DNA of 64,000 nt from the NCBI GenBank assembly GCA_027449865.1, contig DAIDKV010000009.1, forward strand, positions 39,535 through 103,534, written 5' to 3'. Below the pieces are notes generated by a model, which saw only the letters and a list, made by a program, of their open reading frames with translations, ran no database searches and was not told where the DNA came from. The DNA comes from Planctomycetales bacterium (GTDB lineage: Bacteria > Planctomycetota > Planctomycetia > Isosphaerales > Isosphaeraceae). Shown in pieces: positions 8,427-17,161 of this stretch (its first letter is position 1; the number at the start of each line of letters is the position of its first letter). The position numbers and the translations under genes were made by a program.

Positions 8427-10004
8427 TCAGCGGGAGGCGGCCACGCGCTGGGGCTCCCGATCGACGGAATTCCAGGCGGTGCGTGGTGTCGGGTTCTGGG
8501 TGGTTTCACGGCGTCGCCAGAGACGATAGGGGTGCAGGTCGGGCAGCATCTCATCGGCCGGTACGAAGCCCAGGCCGCGGAGATCGCGTTCCACGAGGTG
8601 GTCCCACCAGCACTCGCGGATATCCACCACGTAATCCGCCCGGTTGATCTCGGCGACGACGGTTCCCGGGAGCTTCTCGGGGAGTCGGCCGCCGTCGGGG
8701 TGGGCGTCGAGTTCGGCGAAGAGGGATCGTCCGGCGTAGGACCGGGCGAAGAGTGGGACGGTTGGATCCTCGGGGCAGATCACCTTGCCGGGGACCTTCG
8801 CCAGGGCCTCGACCGCACGATTGTACCGGGGCTCCCAGCCTGGCAGCGGGTTGATCAGCGGAGCGCGGACGTAGGGGAACGAGGAGAGGAGCAACAGGAT
8901 CGCCGAGAAAATCCCGGCGGTCGCGAGGAGCCCCGGCGATCTCAGGCCGCGTTCCAGCCGGGCCATCGAGGCCGGCAGCCGGAGCGCGGCGAAGGCGATC
9001 ATGGCCAGAAGGGCGGGCAGCAGGCTGTTGGCGACTCCGCCGACCTTCGCATAGGCCGCCAGGCTCGACGGGAAGGCGATCGCCAGGGTCGCGAGGACCC
9101 AGATCATTCGCGGATCGCGGCCGGATTCGCGGCGGGCGCGGATCGCCAGGAGCCAGTCGATCGCGAGAGCCAGGGCGAGGGCGCAGGGAAGCGCCAGCAA
9201 TCGACCGGCGCCCGGGAGTCGGTGCCATTCGATCCGGTACGAGCCTGGGATCACGATCATGTAGTGATAGACGGCCGGGAAGGCGAGCTTCAGGAAGAAG
9301 AGAATGCTCGCCATGGCGGCGATCGGGACCAGGGCGAGTGCGACCTCGGCTCGGGTTGGCCGGCGTCCACGGAGAACGATCGCGACCGCGGGGACAGCGG
9401 CGAATGCGGCGGCGGTTTGCTTGAGGAAGAAACCGGCGATCAGGCAAGCGGTTCCCAGGGCGATCGGGGCGATTCGGGCCCGGTCGGTTCCCCGGGCGAG
9501 CATGGCGATGGCGGCGGCCGTGAGGAACAGAGCGGGCATGTCGGGCCGGTTTTCGACGAAATACTGCATCGTCACGTGGTTCAGCCCGAGGAGCGCGGCC
9601 CAGACGAGGAAGAGGATCAGCGGCTCGCGACGGGCCCGGGTCGAGGCGGCGATCAGCGTGATCGTCGCCAGGGCTCCGATGAGCGTGACGACCCGTCCGG
9701 TCCGGTTGTTGGGTCCGACCCACCGAAACAGCTCGCCCTGAAGCCAGGGCATCAGGGCGCCGTAGAAGTGGGTGGCGTGGCCCTCGGGCCCTAGCTCGTA
9801 GACGGGCAGGCCGTGAAGGCTCCGCCAGGCTTCCATGACCTCGGTGGCCTCCCACGGACTGCGTGGCGAGGTCGCCTGGATCTGCCGGCCGATGTTGACG
9901 GCATTGACGGCGCAGATCAGGAAAGCGGCGGCAAGGAGCGGTGTCCGCAAAGCCCGACGACCGGGCTGGTCCGTCCGGCGTCCTTCCGGAGGGTTCGTCT
10001 CCAT
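8427..10004 (-). CDS. polytopic membrane glycosyltransferase (GT39/ArnT-like)
   Basis: A 525-residue integral membrane protein with about ten hydrophobic helices and the layout of GT-C enzymes (ArnT/PMT-like), which move sugars from polyprenyl-phosphate donors. A lumenal first loop after helix 1 holds acidic residues (SPWEATEVMEAW) where GT-C catalytic acids usually sit. ENRPDMPALFLTAAAIAML resembles the conserved second-loop region. The C-terminal 130 residues are soluble and periplasmic-like (ICPEDPTVPLFARS onward). The start is supported by AAGGA seven bases upstream. It is the first gene of the minus-strand run that continues with the GT2-methyltransferase fusion, a plausible donor-maker and user pair. 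Acceptor and sugar are unknown. Confidence 0.75.
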   Translation of the reverse strand: METNPPEGRRTDQPGRRALRTPLLAAAFLICAVNAVNIGRQIQATSPRSPWEATEVMEAWRSLHGLPVYELGPEGHATHFYGALMPWLQGELFRWVGPNNRTGRVVTLIGALATITLIAASTRARREPLILFLVWAALLGLNHVTMQYFVENRPDMPALFLTAAAIAMLARGTDRARIAPIALGTACLIAGFFLKQTAAAFAAVPAVAIVLRGRRPTRAEVALALVPIAAMASILFFLKLAFPAVYHYMIVIPGSYRIEWHRLPGAGRLLALPCALALALAIDWLLAIRARRESGRDPRMIWVLATLAIAFPSSLAAYAKVGGVANSLLPALLAMIAFAALRLPASMARLERGLRSPGLLATAGIFSAILLLLSSFPYVRAPLINPLPGWEPRYNRAVEALAKVPGKVICPEDPTVPLFARSYAGRSLFAELDAHPDGGRLPEKLPGTVVAEINRADYVVDIRECWWDHLVERDLRGLGFVPADEMLPDLHPYRLWRRRETTQNPTPRTAWNSVDREPQRVAASR

Positions 10005-10282
10005 GGCATCATCCTTGAGCAGTCCGGGTGCGGTCGCGAAGGGGCCGGATGTCCTGCGCCGGCCTGGCCCAGCGGAGCGGCCCGCGTCCGTCGTGGGGCG
10101 GGCGATCGGGCGTTGATTCGCGATGGATCGGGCCTTTGGTACGGTTGCGGTGGATCCCTCGGGGTCGGTCCAGGGTGGTCCGCTCGGTTGGGGGTCTTGT
10201 ACCGGATTCGAGAGATCCCCGCAAGGGGAGTCGTCGACCCCGGCCGGGGTGGGCGAGTGGCCGGGGTCGAGAGAGTCGAGGT

Positions 10283-11386
10283 TCAGCGCTGGTAAGGGAT
10301 GGGGAAGGCGGTGAGCTGGCTGTTTTGGTGGAAGGCGAAGGCGGTGGCGCCGTCGCCGGAGATCAGGAAGGGAGCGGCCTCCATCTCCCGGCTGGGAGGC
10401 GACGGCGACCGGACCAGATGGGCCGAGACGCGAGGTCGGCCGGTTCGGGAGTCGAACTCGATCGGGGCCGAGACCAGCCGGATTTTTCGAGACCGGGGCA
10501 GGCGTTCCTCGAAGACGAGGCGAGTGGAACCGTCGGGTGCGTGGACGACCTCGGGGAATCGCTGGTCGAATCGGGCGGCTTCGGTGTCGTCGGGATCGGG
10601 CGTGGTGAGTGGTCCGGCGGCGACAATCGATCGGGCGTCGTCACTCAGTTCGAGCCACCAGAGCCGCGCGGGGGCGTAGGCAGTGACACCCTTTTGGGTC
10701 TCGAGGTTGACCAGCGAGACCAGAAGCCACCGACGGAGGCTTGGTTCGGACGGCCAGAGGGGATCGAGGAGAAGCGGCTCGCGAGCGCCTGGCGTCGTGG
10801 TCCGCCATTCGATGGGGTCGGAGGGTTCGGTGCGTCCGGAGGCGTAGATGCGTCGGGACGAGTTCTCGTCGCTGATGGGGTCGTCCGAGGAAGCGAGCCG
10901 GCATCGGTAGAGGCGTCCGTCGCCCGCGGAGAAGACAATCATTCGGGGCTGGCCAGGGACCCAGCACGGTCGGCCGTTGGCCAGCAATTCGGCCGGAACC
11001 CGGTAGAGGACCTCTCCATCCGAGGGACGGAAGACGGCCCAGCCGCCGAACTCATCGCGGCTCTGGTCGACCCATCTCCCGACGGCCTCGATTTCTCCGT
11101 CGGGACCGGGCCAGGGAGAGATACTAATGTTCGACCAGGTCTCACCCGGCGGTACGACCATCGGCGTCTTTTGTCCGCTCTTCCGGTCGATCATCACGAA
11201 ATCGTGTGGGTAGGGCCAGATGGCCGGCATCGCCTGAAGGCTCACGGAATCCCGCGTGGCCGGGGCGGCGTCGCGGGGGTTGGGCCGATTCGGGAGGTGC
11301 GTTCCGGAGGCGCCAAGGCCAATCGCCAGGAGGGTCCAGACGATCGCCAGGACACCGATCCAACGAACCAGGCTCATCAGGGTCAT
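10283..11386 (-). CDS. membrane-anchored protein of unknown function, beta-propeller-like
   Basis: A 367-residue protein with a single N-terminal hydrophobic helix (residues 6-26; no lipobox cysteine) and an otherwise extracytoplasmic, Trp/Pro/Asp-rich body. Recurrent short strands (for example GWAVFRPSDGEVLYRVP, RMIVFSAGDGRLYRCR, LWWLELSDDARSIVAAG and FLISGDGATAFAF) look like WD40/PD40-type propeller blades, in which each blade reports a value and a formatted string. I do not recognise a named family. It is alone on its strand, with about 280 bases before the next gene downstream and about 780 bases of non-coding or weakly coding DNA upstream. Confidence 0.6.
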   Translation of the reverse strand: MTLMSLVRWIGVLAIVWTLLAIGLGASGTHLPNRPNPRDAAPATRDSVSLQAMPAIWPYPHDFVMIDRKSGQKTPMVVPPGETWSNISISPWPGPDGEIEAVGRWVDQSRDEFGGWAVFRPSDGEVLYRVPAELLANGRPCWVPGQPRMIVFSAGDGRLYRCRLASSDDPISDENSSRRIYASGRTEPSDPIEWRTTTPGAREPLLLDPLWPSEPSLRRWLLVSLVNLETQKGVTAYAPARLWWLELSDDARSIVAAGPLTTPDPDDTEAARFDQRFPEVVHAPDGSTRLVFEERLPRSRKIRLVSAPIEFDSRTGRPRVSAHLVRSPSPPSREMEAAPFLISGDGATAFAFHQNSQLTAFPIPYQR

Positions 11387-12164
11387 CGTTCCGGTCCTCG
11401 ATCTCTTGGGGCGCGGTCCTCTGGTCGCTCGATCGCCGCGCGTACGGTGAGCGGCATCGAGAGGTTGGAGTCAAGCGGCCCGGATGGGGGCGTCGAGACG
11501 ATCCGGATGGCGGCGAGCCATGGGATCGTTTCGGGTCTCGGATCCCGCGATTCCGCCAGCAGGCTGCGAAAATCGCGCGGGGGACGATGGCCGAACCTCG
11601 GCCATCGCTCGGCCTTCAGCCCGGGGAGTGGGCCATCGGCTCGGAGGAGGGTGGAATGGTTACGAGCACGTCGAGCGCCGGGCTCGACTCGCTCGCACCA
11701 CGGAAGTCGTTGTCCTCCTCTGCATTTTCCGGGCCGAAGCCAGAGCGACCCACGTCGTTCCCGCCGAGGATTGAGCAACCTGCCCCATAAAATAAGGATA
11801 GGATACGATTTAAGGGACTGAGGCCGCTGGTCCTCTCAATCATTCAACCGAGCGAGGTCGATTGGGTATCGCTGCGGGTTATGAAATGATTCTGGCCCCG
11901 GATGCCTGGAAAAGTGGCAGGTGGTCGGATGGTCCTGAGAGAGTGGGGACGGATGGGGGGCGGACAGGGTACGAGAGACCGATGCGAGCCAGGGGCGCGC
12001 TTGAATCGCGCACCGGGCTGGCTCTACAATGGTCGTATGGTTCAGGCTGCTATCGAAGTCGTCCGCGCGGGGGCGAGTGCACTTCTCCCGATCGCCGATG
12101 CCGCGTCCGGGATGTTCCCGGGCGTGTTCGAGCCACCCTTGCCCCAGAGAGGTCGAGACTTCGA
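11387..12164. other. long divergent intergenic region with doubtful small frames
   Basis: This 778-base stretch separates the minus-strand propeller-like gene from the moxR operon. A 131-codon minus-strand frame (11778-11383) ends with an ATGA overlap on the next gene's start, which is suggestive, but its N-terminal two thirds are Arg/Pro-rich and unlike a folded protein. A 75-codon frame at 11843-11616 is equally uncertain. A frameshifted small gene is possible. An AT-rich patch at 11785-11820 and a promoter at 12001-12030 are also here. I recognise no RNA gene. Confidence 0.3.
12001..12030 (+). promoter_or_regulatory. sigma70-like promoter for the moxR operon
   Basis: TTGAAT (12001-12006) and TACAAT (12025-12030) are separated by 18 bases, a 4/6 and 5/6 match to the housekeeping consensus. 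Transcription would start near 12037, giving a leader of about 128 bases before the moxR ATG. The match is seen; activity is inferred. Confidence 0.4.
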
Positions 12165-13199
12165 ATGTCCACGGCCGGCGACCGGATCACCCAGCTTCTC
12201 GACGAATTCCGACACTCTCGCGACGTCATGGTCGCCGAACTGAGCAAGGTCATCATCGGCCAGCGCGACGTGATCGAGCTGATCCTGGCCTCGATCTTTA
12301 CCCGGGGGCACGTGCTCCTGGTGGGCGTCCCCGGGCTTGCCAAGACGCTGCTGGTCAGTTCGATTGCCCGGATTCTGGATGTCAGCTTCAAGCGGATTCA
12401 GTTCACGCCCGACCTGATGCCCTCGGACATCACCGGGACGAACGTGCTGGAGGAGCCCGAGTCGGGCCGGCGATCGTTCCGATTTGTCGCCGGGCCGATT
12501 TTCGCCAATATTCTGCTGGCCGACGAGATCAACCGGACCCCGCCCAAGACCCAGGCGGCGCTGTTGCAGGCGATGCAGGAGCGTGAGGTCACGGTCGGGC
12601 AGGAGACGCTTCACCTTCCCGAACCCTTCTTCGTGATCGCGACCCAGAACCCGATCGAGCAGGAAGGGACGTACCCGCTTCCCGAGGCCCAGCTCGACCG
12701 ATTCATGTTCGATATTCGGGTCGGCTACCCGACGCTCGACGAGGAGAAAAAAATCCTTCTGGCGACCACCAAGGGAGATTCTCCCGAATTGAAGAAGGTG
12801 CTTTCGGGCAAGGCGATCGTGAACCTTCAGAAGCTGGTGACCTCGGTGCCGGTTTCGGAGTACACGGTGGATTACGTGACCCGCCTGGTTCGCGCGACCC
12901 GGCCCTCGGACGACCTCTCGCCCCAGTTCGTCAAGGAACTGGTGGATTACGGCGCGGGTCCCCGGGCCGGTCAGAACCTGATCCTCGCCGGCAAGGCGAT
13001 GGCGGCGATGGACGGCCGGTTCAGCGTCTCGCTCGACGACATCCGGAAGGTGGCCGTGCCGGTGCTGAGACACCGGGTCAGCACCAATTTTCAGGCGCAG
13101 GCCGAGGGACAGACGACCGAGACCCTGATCAAGCGGCTGGTCAGCGAGGTCAAGGAGCCCGAGCCGCCGAAGTATGAGCGGCCCGCCCGAGGCGCCTGA
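12165..13199 (+). CDS. moxR: MoxR-family AAA+ ATPase
   Basis: A 344-residue cytoplasmic AAA+ ATPase of the MoxR family, chaperone-like enzymes that act with von Willebrand factor A (VWA) proteins encoded beside them. Walker A GVPGLAKT lies at residues 54-61, Walker B LLADEINR at 117-124, sensor 1 ATQNP at 159-163, followed by the family-typical EQEGTYPLPEAQLDRF. The open frame runs 101 codons further upstream, but that part is arginine-rich; the family's N-terminus (start, helix, then IIGQRDVI) sets the ATG at 12165, with GAGAGG about 12 bases ahead. It heads a six-gene plus-strand cluster whose DUF58 and VWA products are its expected partners. Confidence 0.93.
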   Translation: MSTAGDRITQLLDEFRHSRDVMVAELSKVIIGQRDVIELILASIFTRGHVLLVGVPGLAKTLLVSSIARILDVSFKRIQFTPDLMPSDITGTNVLEEPESGRRSFRFVAGPIFANILLADEINRTPPKTQAALLQAMQEREVTVGQETLHLPEPFFVIATQNPIEQEGTYPLPEAQLDRFMFDIRVGYPTLDEEKKILLATTKGDSPELKKVLSGKAIVNLQKLVTSVPVSEYTVDYVTRLVRATRPSDDLSPQFVKELVDYGAGPRAGQNLILAGKAMAAMDGRFSVSLDDIRKVAVPVLRHRVSTNFQAQAEGQTTETLIKRLVSEVKEPEPPKYERPARGA

Positions 13200-13239
13200 T
13201 TCGGCCCTCTTCCCGATCCTGGCGAAGGACCCCCTGCTC

Positions 13240-13824
13240 ATGGCGACCGTCCCGAAGACCGTGCCGAGGCTCGGCCCCGACGACGACGGCGGAATCCTCT
13301 CGGCCGAGGAGTTCGCCGTCGCCGACTACCTCGAGCCCTGGAAGTATGAGCGCGAGAGCGGGAGGTTGATCGTCATGCCGCCCGACGGCCCGGGTCACGA
13401 TCGAGGTTCGGAGCCGTTCCGGGATTACCTGGGAGCCTATCGGCTGGCCCATCCCGATCGCGTCGAGGAAGTCGTCTCCGAGGCGTGGGTCCGGGTGGAC
13501 GACGGGACGGATCGGATCGGCGACATCGGCGTCTTCCTGGTCGGCCCGAGATCGGCGATCAAGCGGCCGGATCGAGTGCCGGAGCTGATGTACGAGATCG
13601 TCAGTCCCGATCGCGAATCGCGCGAGCGCGACTACGTCAAGAAGCGGAAGGAATACCGGGCGCTCGGCGTGCTGGAGTACGTCATCATCGACCGGATGCG
13701 GCACCGGGCGACCGTTCAGTCGGCAGGCCCGAGCGGCTCCCGGAAGCGGGTCCTGCGTCCAGACGATCTCTACGAGACGCCGCTCCTGCCTGGGTTGGCA
13801 ATCCCCTTGCGTGAGATCCTCTGA
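13240..13824 (+). CDS. Uma2 family (DUF820) putative PD-(D/E)XK nuclease
   Basis: A 194-residue Uma2-family protein, a group predicted to have a PD-(D/E)XK restriction-nuclease-like fold and abundant in planctomycetes and cyanobacteria; no physiological role is established. The expected core is visible: RIGDIGVFLVG (first acid), then LMYEIVSPD (Glu on the next strand) and the ERDYVKKRKEYRALGVLEYVIID helix-strand with conserved lysines. I use the ATG at 13240; a start at 13174 would overlap moxR by 26 bases and adds a low-complexity lead. It sits between moxR and the DUF58 gene, normally adjacent genes, in the same direction. It is one of four such genes in the window, all placed inside operons. 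Confidence 0.85.
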   Translation: MATVPKTVPRLGPDDDGGILSAEEFAVADYLEPWKYERESGRLIVMPPDGPGHDRGSEPFRDYLGAYRLAHPDRVEEVVSEAWVRVDDGTDRIGDIGVFLVGPRSAIKRPDRVPELMYEIVSPDRESRERDYVKKRKEYRALGVLEYVIIDRMRHRATVQSAGPSGSRKRVLRPDDLYETPLLPGLAIPLREIL

Positions 13825-13876
13825 TAGGGCGCGGGCGGTCGGAAATCTTCCTCATCGATAAAGGCTCGGATCGATC

Positions 13877-14776
13877 ATGGCCGTCACCGTCGAGAGCTAC
13901 CTGAAGCCCGAGGTCATCCGTCAGGTGGCCCGGCTCGATCTGCGCGCCAAGTTCATCGTCGAGGGGTTCATCGCCGGGCTACACGCCAGCCCCTTTCACG
14001 GGTTTTCGGTTGAGTTTTCCGAACATCGAAAATATACCGCCGGCGATAACATCTCCGACATCGACTGGAACGTTTACGCCAAGACGGATCGCTTCTATAT
14101 CAAGAAATTCCAGGCGGAGACCAATCTGACCGGTTATCTGGTCATGGATTTGTCGGGATCGATGGGATACACTTACCGGCAGGAGTTGACCAAGTTCGAG
14201 TACAGCATCAGCCTGGCGGCCGCCCTCTGCTACATGATGATCCACCAGCAAGACCCCGTCGGGCTGATCGCCTTCGATCGGAAGGTCTCGCAGAGCCTGG
14301 CGCCTGGGAGCAAGCGGTCGCAGCTTGGGAATATTCTCTCGCTGCTGGCGAAGCTGAAGCCCGAGGGAACGACCGAGATCGAGGCGAGCCTGCACCAGGT
14401 CGCCGGGATGCTCCGTCATCGAAGCCTCGTCATGCTCTTCAGCGACCTGCTGGGCGAACCCGAGTCGATCCTCCGGGCGATTCATCGACTCCGGCACGCC
14501 GGCCACGACATCATCGTTTTTCACATACTCGACGAGGCCGAGGCGCAGTTTCCGTTCGAGGGGATGGTCCGCCTGGAAGACAACGAGACGCACGAGATCA
14601 TTGAGGTCGATGCCGACGCGATCAAGGCCGACTACCTCGAAGAGGTGGAGCAGTTCCGGGCCAAGTACCGGACCGATTGCGTCCGCTCGCGAATCGATTA
14701 TGTTCCGCTCCACACCGGGATGCCGTTCGACAAGGCGCTGATGAGCTATCTGCTGACCCGACAGGCGCGAGCCTGA
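13877..14776 (+). CDS. DUF58 domain protein (VWA-like MoxR partner)
   Basis: A 299-residue DUF58 protein, the usual partner of MoxR ATPases. The N-terminal half holds the signature VEFSEHRKYTAGDNISDIDW around residues 44-63, followed by a VWA-like fold with a metal-ion-dependent adhesion motif (DLSGSM, residues 91-96). It has no signal peptide or membrane helix, so it is cytosolic. Its length matches short planctomycete and Bacteroidetes homologues. It lies 52 bases after the Uma2 gene and 45 before the BatA-like gene. A role in an ATP-driven metal-insertion or envelope-stress process is family-based inference. Confidence 0.9.
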   Translation: MAVTVESYLKPEVIRQVARLDLRAKFIVEGFIAGLHASPFHGFSVEFSEHRKYTAGDNISDIDWNVYAKTDRFYIKKFQAETNLTGYLVMDLSGSMGYTYRQELTKFEYSISLAAALCYMMIHQQDPVGLIAFDRKVSQSLAPGSKRSQLGNILSLLAKLKPEGTTEIEASLHQVAGMLRHRSLVMLFSDLLGEPESILRAIHRLRHAGHDIIVFHILDEAEAQFPFEGMVRLEDNETHEIIEVDADAIKADYLEEVEQFRAKYRTDCVRSRIDYVPLHTGMPFDKALMSYLLTRQARA

Positions 14777-14821
14777 GATGAGGGCCGGCCGGAGTCGTCG
14801 AAAGGGAAGGATCGGACGGCC

Positions 14822-17077
14822 ATGGAGATGTCGTTGATCAACGCGGGACTGGCGGCGGGCGCGGCCCTGGCAGCGCTCCCGGTGATCCTGCACCTGTTCA
14901 TGCGTCAGACGCCCAAGCACGTGATCTTTCCGGCGCTCCGGCTGGTCCGGGAGCGGCAGCGTCGGTCGAAGAAGCGGCTTCGGGTGAAGAACTGGCTGCT
15001 GCTGCTGGCCCGGATGGCGATTCTCGCGTTGATGGCCCTGGCGCTTTCGCGTCCGACGCTCTATTCGCAGGTTCCGCTGGGCGATCAGTCGGTGCCGACG
15101 GCTCTCGGGCTGGTCTTCGACACCAGCCTTTCAATGAAGTATCGCGACCGGGACAGGACCCGGCTCGAAGAGGCCCGGGAGCGAGCCCGGGAGATTGTCG
15201 AGAAGCTTCCGGATTCGAGCCAGGTCTTTGTCGTCGACTCGTCGGAGCCGGGCTCGACCGGCCTCTCGCCGGCTGCGGCGCTCAAGCGAATCGACGAGCT
15301 GACGATCCATCCAGTCAGCCGCCCGCTCAACGTCGCGATGGGCGAGGTTTACGACAAGATCGTCGGGGTCGACAAGCCGGCGAGGGCCGTCTACGTCCTG
15401 ACCGACCTGGCGAAGACAGCCTGGGTTGCCGGACCGGCCGAGGGACTCGACAAGGTCGAGAAGCTCAAAAAGGAGAAGAAGGGACGGATGGCGACGTTCG
15501 TCCTTCGGCTCACGCCCAGGGAGATCCAGAACCTCTCGGTGGCGACGGCCGAGCCCTCCTCGAGCGTGGTCACCCAGGGAGAAGCGGTCGCCATTCGGTC
15601 GCGGATCCACTTCGAGAACTCATCGGAGGCGCCCGGTCAGCCTCCGGCGCGCCGGACCGTCGAGTACTTCATTGATGGCGTCAAAAAAGGGGAGAAGCTC
15701 GTCGAGATCCCGCCGAAGGGCGACCTGGAAGTCGACTTCCCCTCGCCGCCTAACCTCAAGGAAGGTGAGCTGCACCGAGGCGAGATCGCCCTGCGAGGCG
15801 CCCCCGACCCATTCGAGGACGACGACCGCCGGTACTTCTCGTTCAAGGTCCGGCCGGCAATGAAGGTGCTGCTCGTCACCGACCGGCCAGGCGTCGACGA
15901 CTTCTTCGTCGACTCCGCCCTGGTGCCCGATCCGTCGCCAAAGGCGCCTCAGGTCTACAAGGTCGAGCGGCGGAAGACCTCGGAGCTTCGTGATCCCGGC
16001 AAGACGGCCCTCTCGGAATACGCCTGCATCTTCCTGCTCAACGCGGCCTCGGTGGACGAGGCGTCGTGGGGGGCGCTCAGCGGTTACGTTCGTGAAGGGG
16101 GCGGGCTGGTCATCGGAGCGGGGAGCCGATGCAATCCAGCCAGCTACGATACGGCGGTCGCCGGGCAAATTCTCCCTGGCGCCCTGGATCGGATCGTGGC
16201 GCTCGAGGGGACCTCGGAGACGCACATCGGCAAGGTGGTCGACGTGACCCACCCCCTGTTCGCGAGCTACGGGCAGGACCTGGCGACCGAGCTGGCCCAG
16301 GTGCCGGTCTATCGGTACTGGTCGCTCCGGAAGCAGGACCCGCCGATCGACGGGGCGCGGACGCTGCTCTCCTACGACGACGGCACGCCCTGCCTTCTCG
16401 AACGGACGATCCAGGGTCCGAAGGCCGGCCGGGTCTTCCTCTGGACGACCCCGCTGTCTCGCACGGCGAAGTCGCGCGGGCCGGAAGCCTGGAGCGAGTT
16501 CCCAATCAAGAACTGGTCGTTCTGGGCGATGATGTGGTTCACGGTTCCGTACATGGCCGGGACAACCGACGACACGCTGAACTTCGAGGCCGGCGGCCCT
16601 CCCGTGATGCTCCACCTTGAACCGACCATCCGGTACAAGAGTTTCACTTTACTCGGCCCCGGGCCCGACCCGAAGCCCTCGCCCATCGCCCAGCCGCCGA
16701 GCCGCGGCGAGCTCCTCGAAATCGCGATGACACCCCAGCAGCAGCAGCCAGGGCAGTGGACCGTCAAGGCACTCGCCGAGGGAGACCGGCCAGTCACCCT
16801 GGGATTCAGCTTCAACCCACCCCGCGCCGAGAGCCAGTTTGAACCGATGGAGAAGACAGACCTCGACGCCGTCTTCGGCAAGGACGGCTATCTCTTCGCC
16901 GAGGACGCCGACAAACTCAAGGAGATCGTCGACACCGGCCGGTTCGGGACCGAACTCTTCCCATTCTTGATGTTCCTCATCCTGCTCGTCGTCACGCTGG
17001 AAAGCATCCTGGCGAATACCTTCTACAAGGAGACGCCGAAGGCCGGGGCGGGCGGGACATCCCCGACCGCGGCCTGA
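14822..17077 (+). CDS. BatA/VWA domain membrane protein
   Basis: A 751-residue membrane protein. The N-terminal about 80 residues match the BatA ('aerotolerance regulator N-terminal') region: a helix at 5-25, the PKHVIFPALRLVRERQRRSKKRLRVK-type cytosolic link, and a second helix at 57-78. A VWA domain follows with the metal-binding DTSLSM near residue 100. The middle contains a CARDB/Ig-like stretch and a glutamine amidotransferase-like segment (VLLVTDRPGVDDFFVD). One transmembrane helix is near the C-terminus (LFPFLMFLILLVVTLESILA). In Bacteroides, Bat proteins aid tolerance to oxidative stress; here the operon context with moxR and DUF58 supports the same module. No lipobox is seen. Confidence 0.85.
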   Translation: MEMSLINAGLAAGAALAALPVILHLFMRQTPKHVIFPALRLVRERQRRSKKRLRVKNWLLLLARMAILALMALALSRPTLYSQVPLGDQSVPTALGLVFDTSLSMKYRDRDRTRLEEARERAREIVEKLPDSSQVFVVDSSEPGSTGLSPAAALKRIDELTIHPVSRPLNVAMGEVYDKIVGVDKPARAVYVLTDLAKTAWVAGPAEGLDKVEKLKKEKKGRMATFVLRLTPREIQNLSVATAEPSSSVVTQGEAVAIRSRIHFENSSEAPGQPPARRTVEYFIDGVKKGEKLVEIPPKGDLEVDFPSPPNLKEGELHRGEIALRGAPDPFEDDDRRYFSFKVRPAMKVLLVTDRPGVDDFFVDSALVPDPSPKAPQVYKVERRKTSELRDPGKTALSEYACIFLLNAASVDEASWGALSGYVREGGGLVIGAGSRCNPASYDTAVAGQILPGALDRIVALEGTSETHIGKVVDVTHPLFASYGQDLATELAQVPVYRYWSLRKQDPPIDGARTLLSYDDGTPCLLERTIQGPKAGRVFLWTTPLSRTAKSRGPEAWSEFPIKNWSFWAMMWFTVPYMAGTTDDTLNFEAGGPPVMLHLEPTIRYKSFTLLGPGPDPKPSPIAQPPSRGELLEIAMTPQQQQPGQWTVKALAEGDRPVTLGFSFNPPRAESQFEPMEKTDLDAVFGKDGYLFAEDADKLKEIVDTGRFGTELFPFLMFLILLVVTLESILANTFYKETPKAGAGGTSPTAA

Positions 17078-17099
17078 GACGATTTCTGGCGGATCTTCA

Positions 17100-17128
17100 T
17101 TGTTAGATATTTCGTATTCATTGATAAA
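17100..17128 (+). promoter_or_regulatory. possible internal promoter before the second VWA gene
   Basis: In the AT-rich 84-base gap between the two large VWA genes, TTGTTA (17100-17105) and GATAAA (17123-17128) are spaced by 17 bases, each a 4/6 match to the housekeeping consensus. It would give the last two genes of the cluster separate expression. The match is modest. Confidence 0.3.
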
Positions 17129-17161
17129 AATGGAACAGGATCGAGTGGGCCGGAGGGTTTC

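Noticed and set aside
7596..9794. A 732-codon plus-strand open frame
   Set aside because: It lies antisense to the GT2-methyltransferase and membrane glycosyltransferase genes. Its translation is rich in Gly, Asp, Glu and Arg with no domain, typical of antisense frames in GC-rich DNA.
11383..11778. A 131-codon minus-strand frame upstream of the propeller-like gene
   Set aside because: It has a tempting ATGA overlap, but most of its sequence is arginine- and proline-rich and not protein-like. Left as uncertain in the gap entry rather than called.
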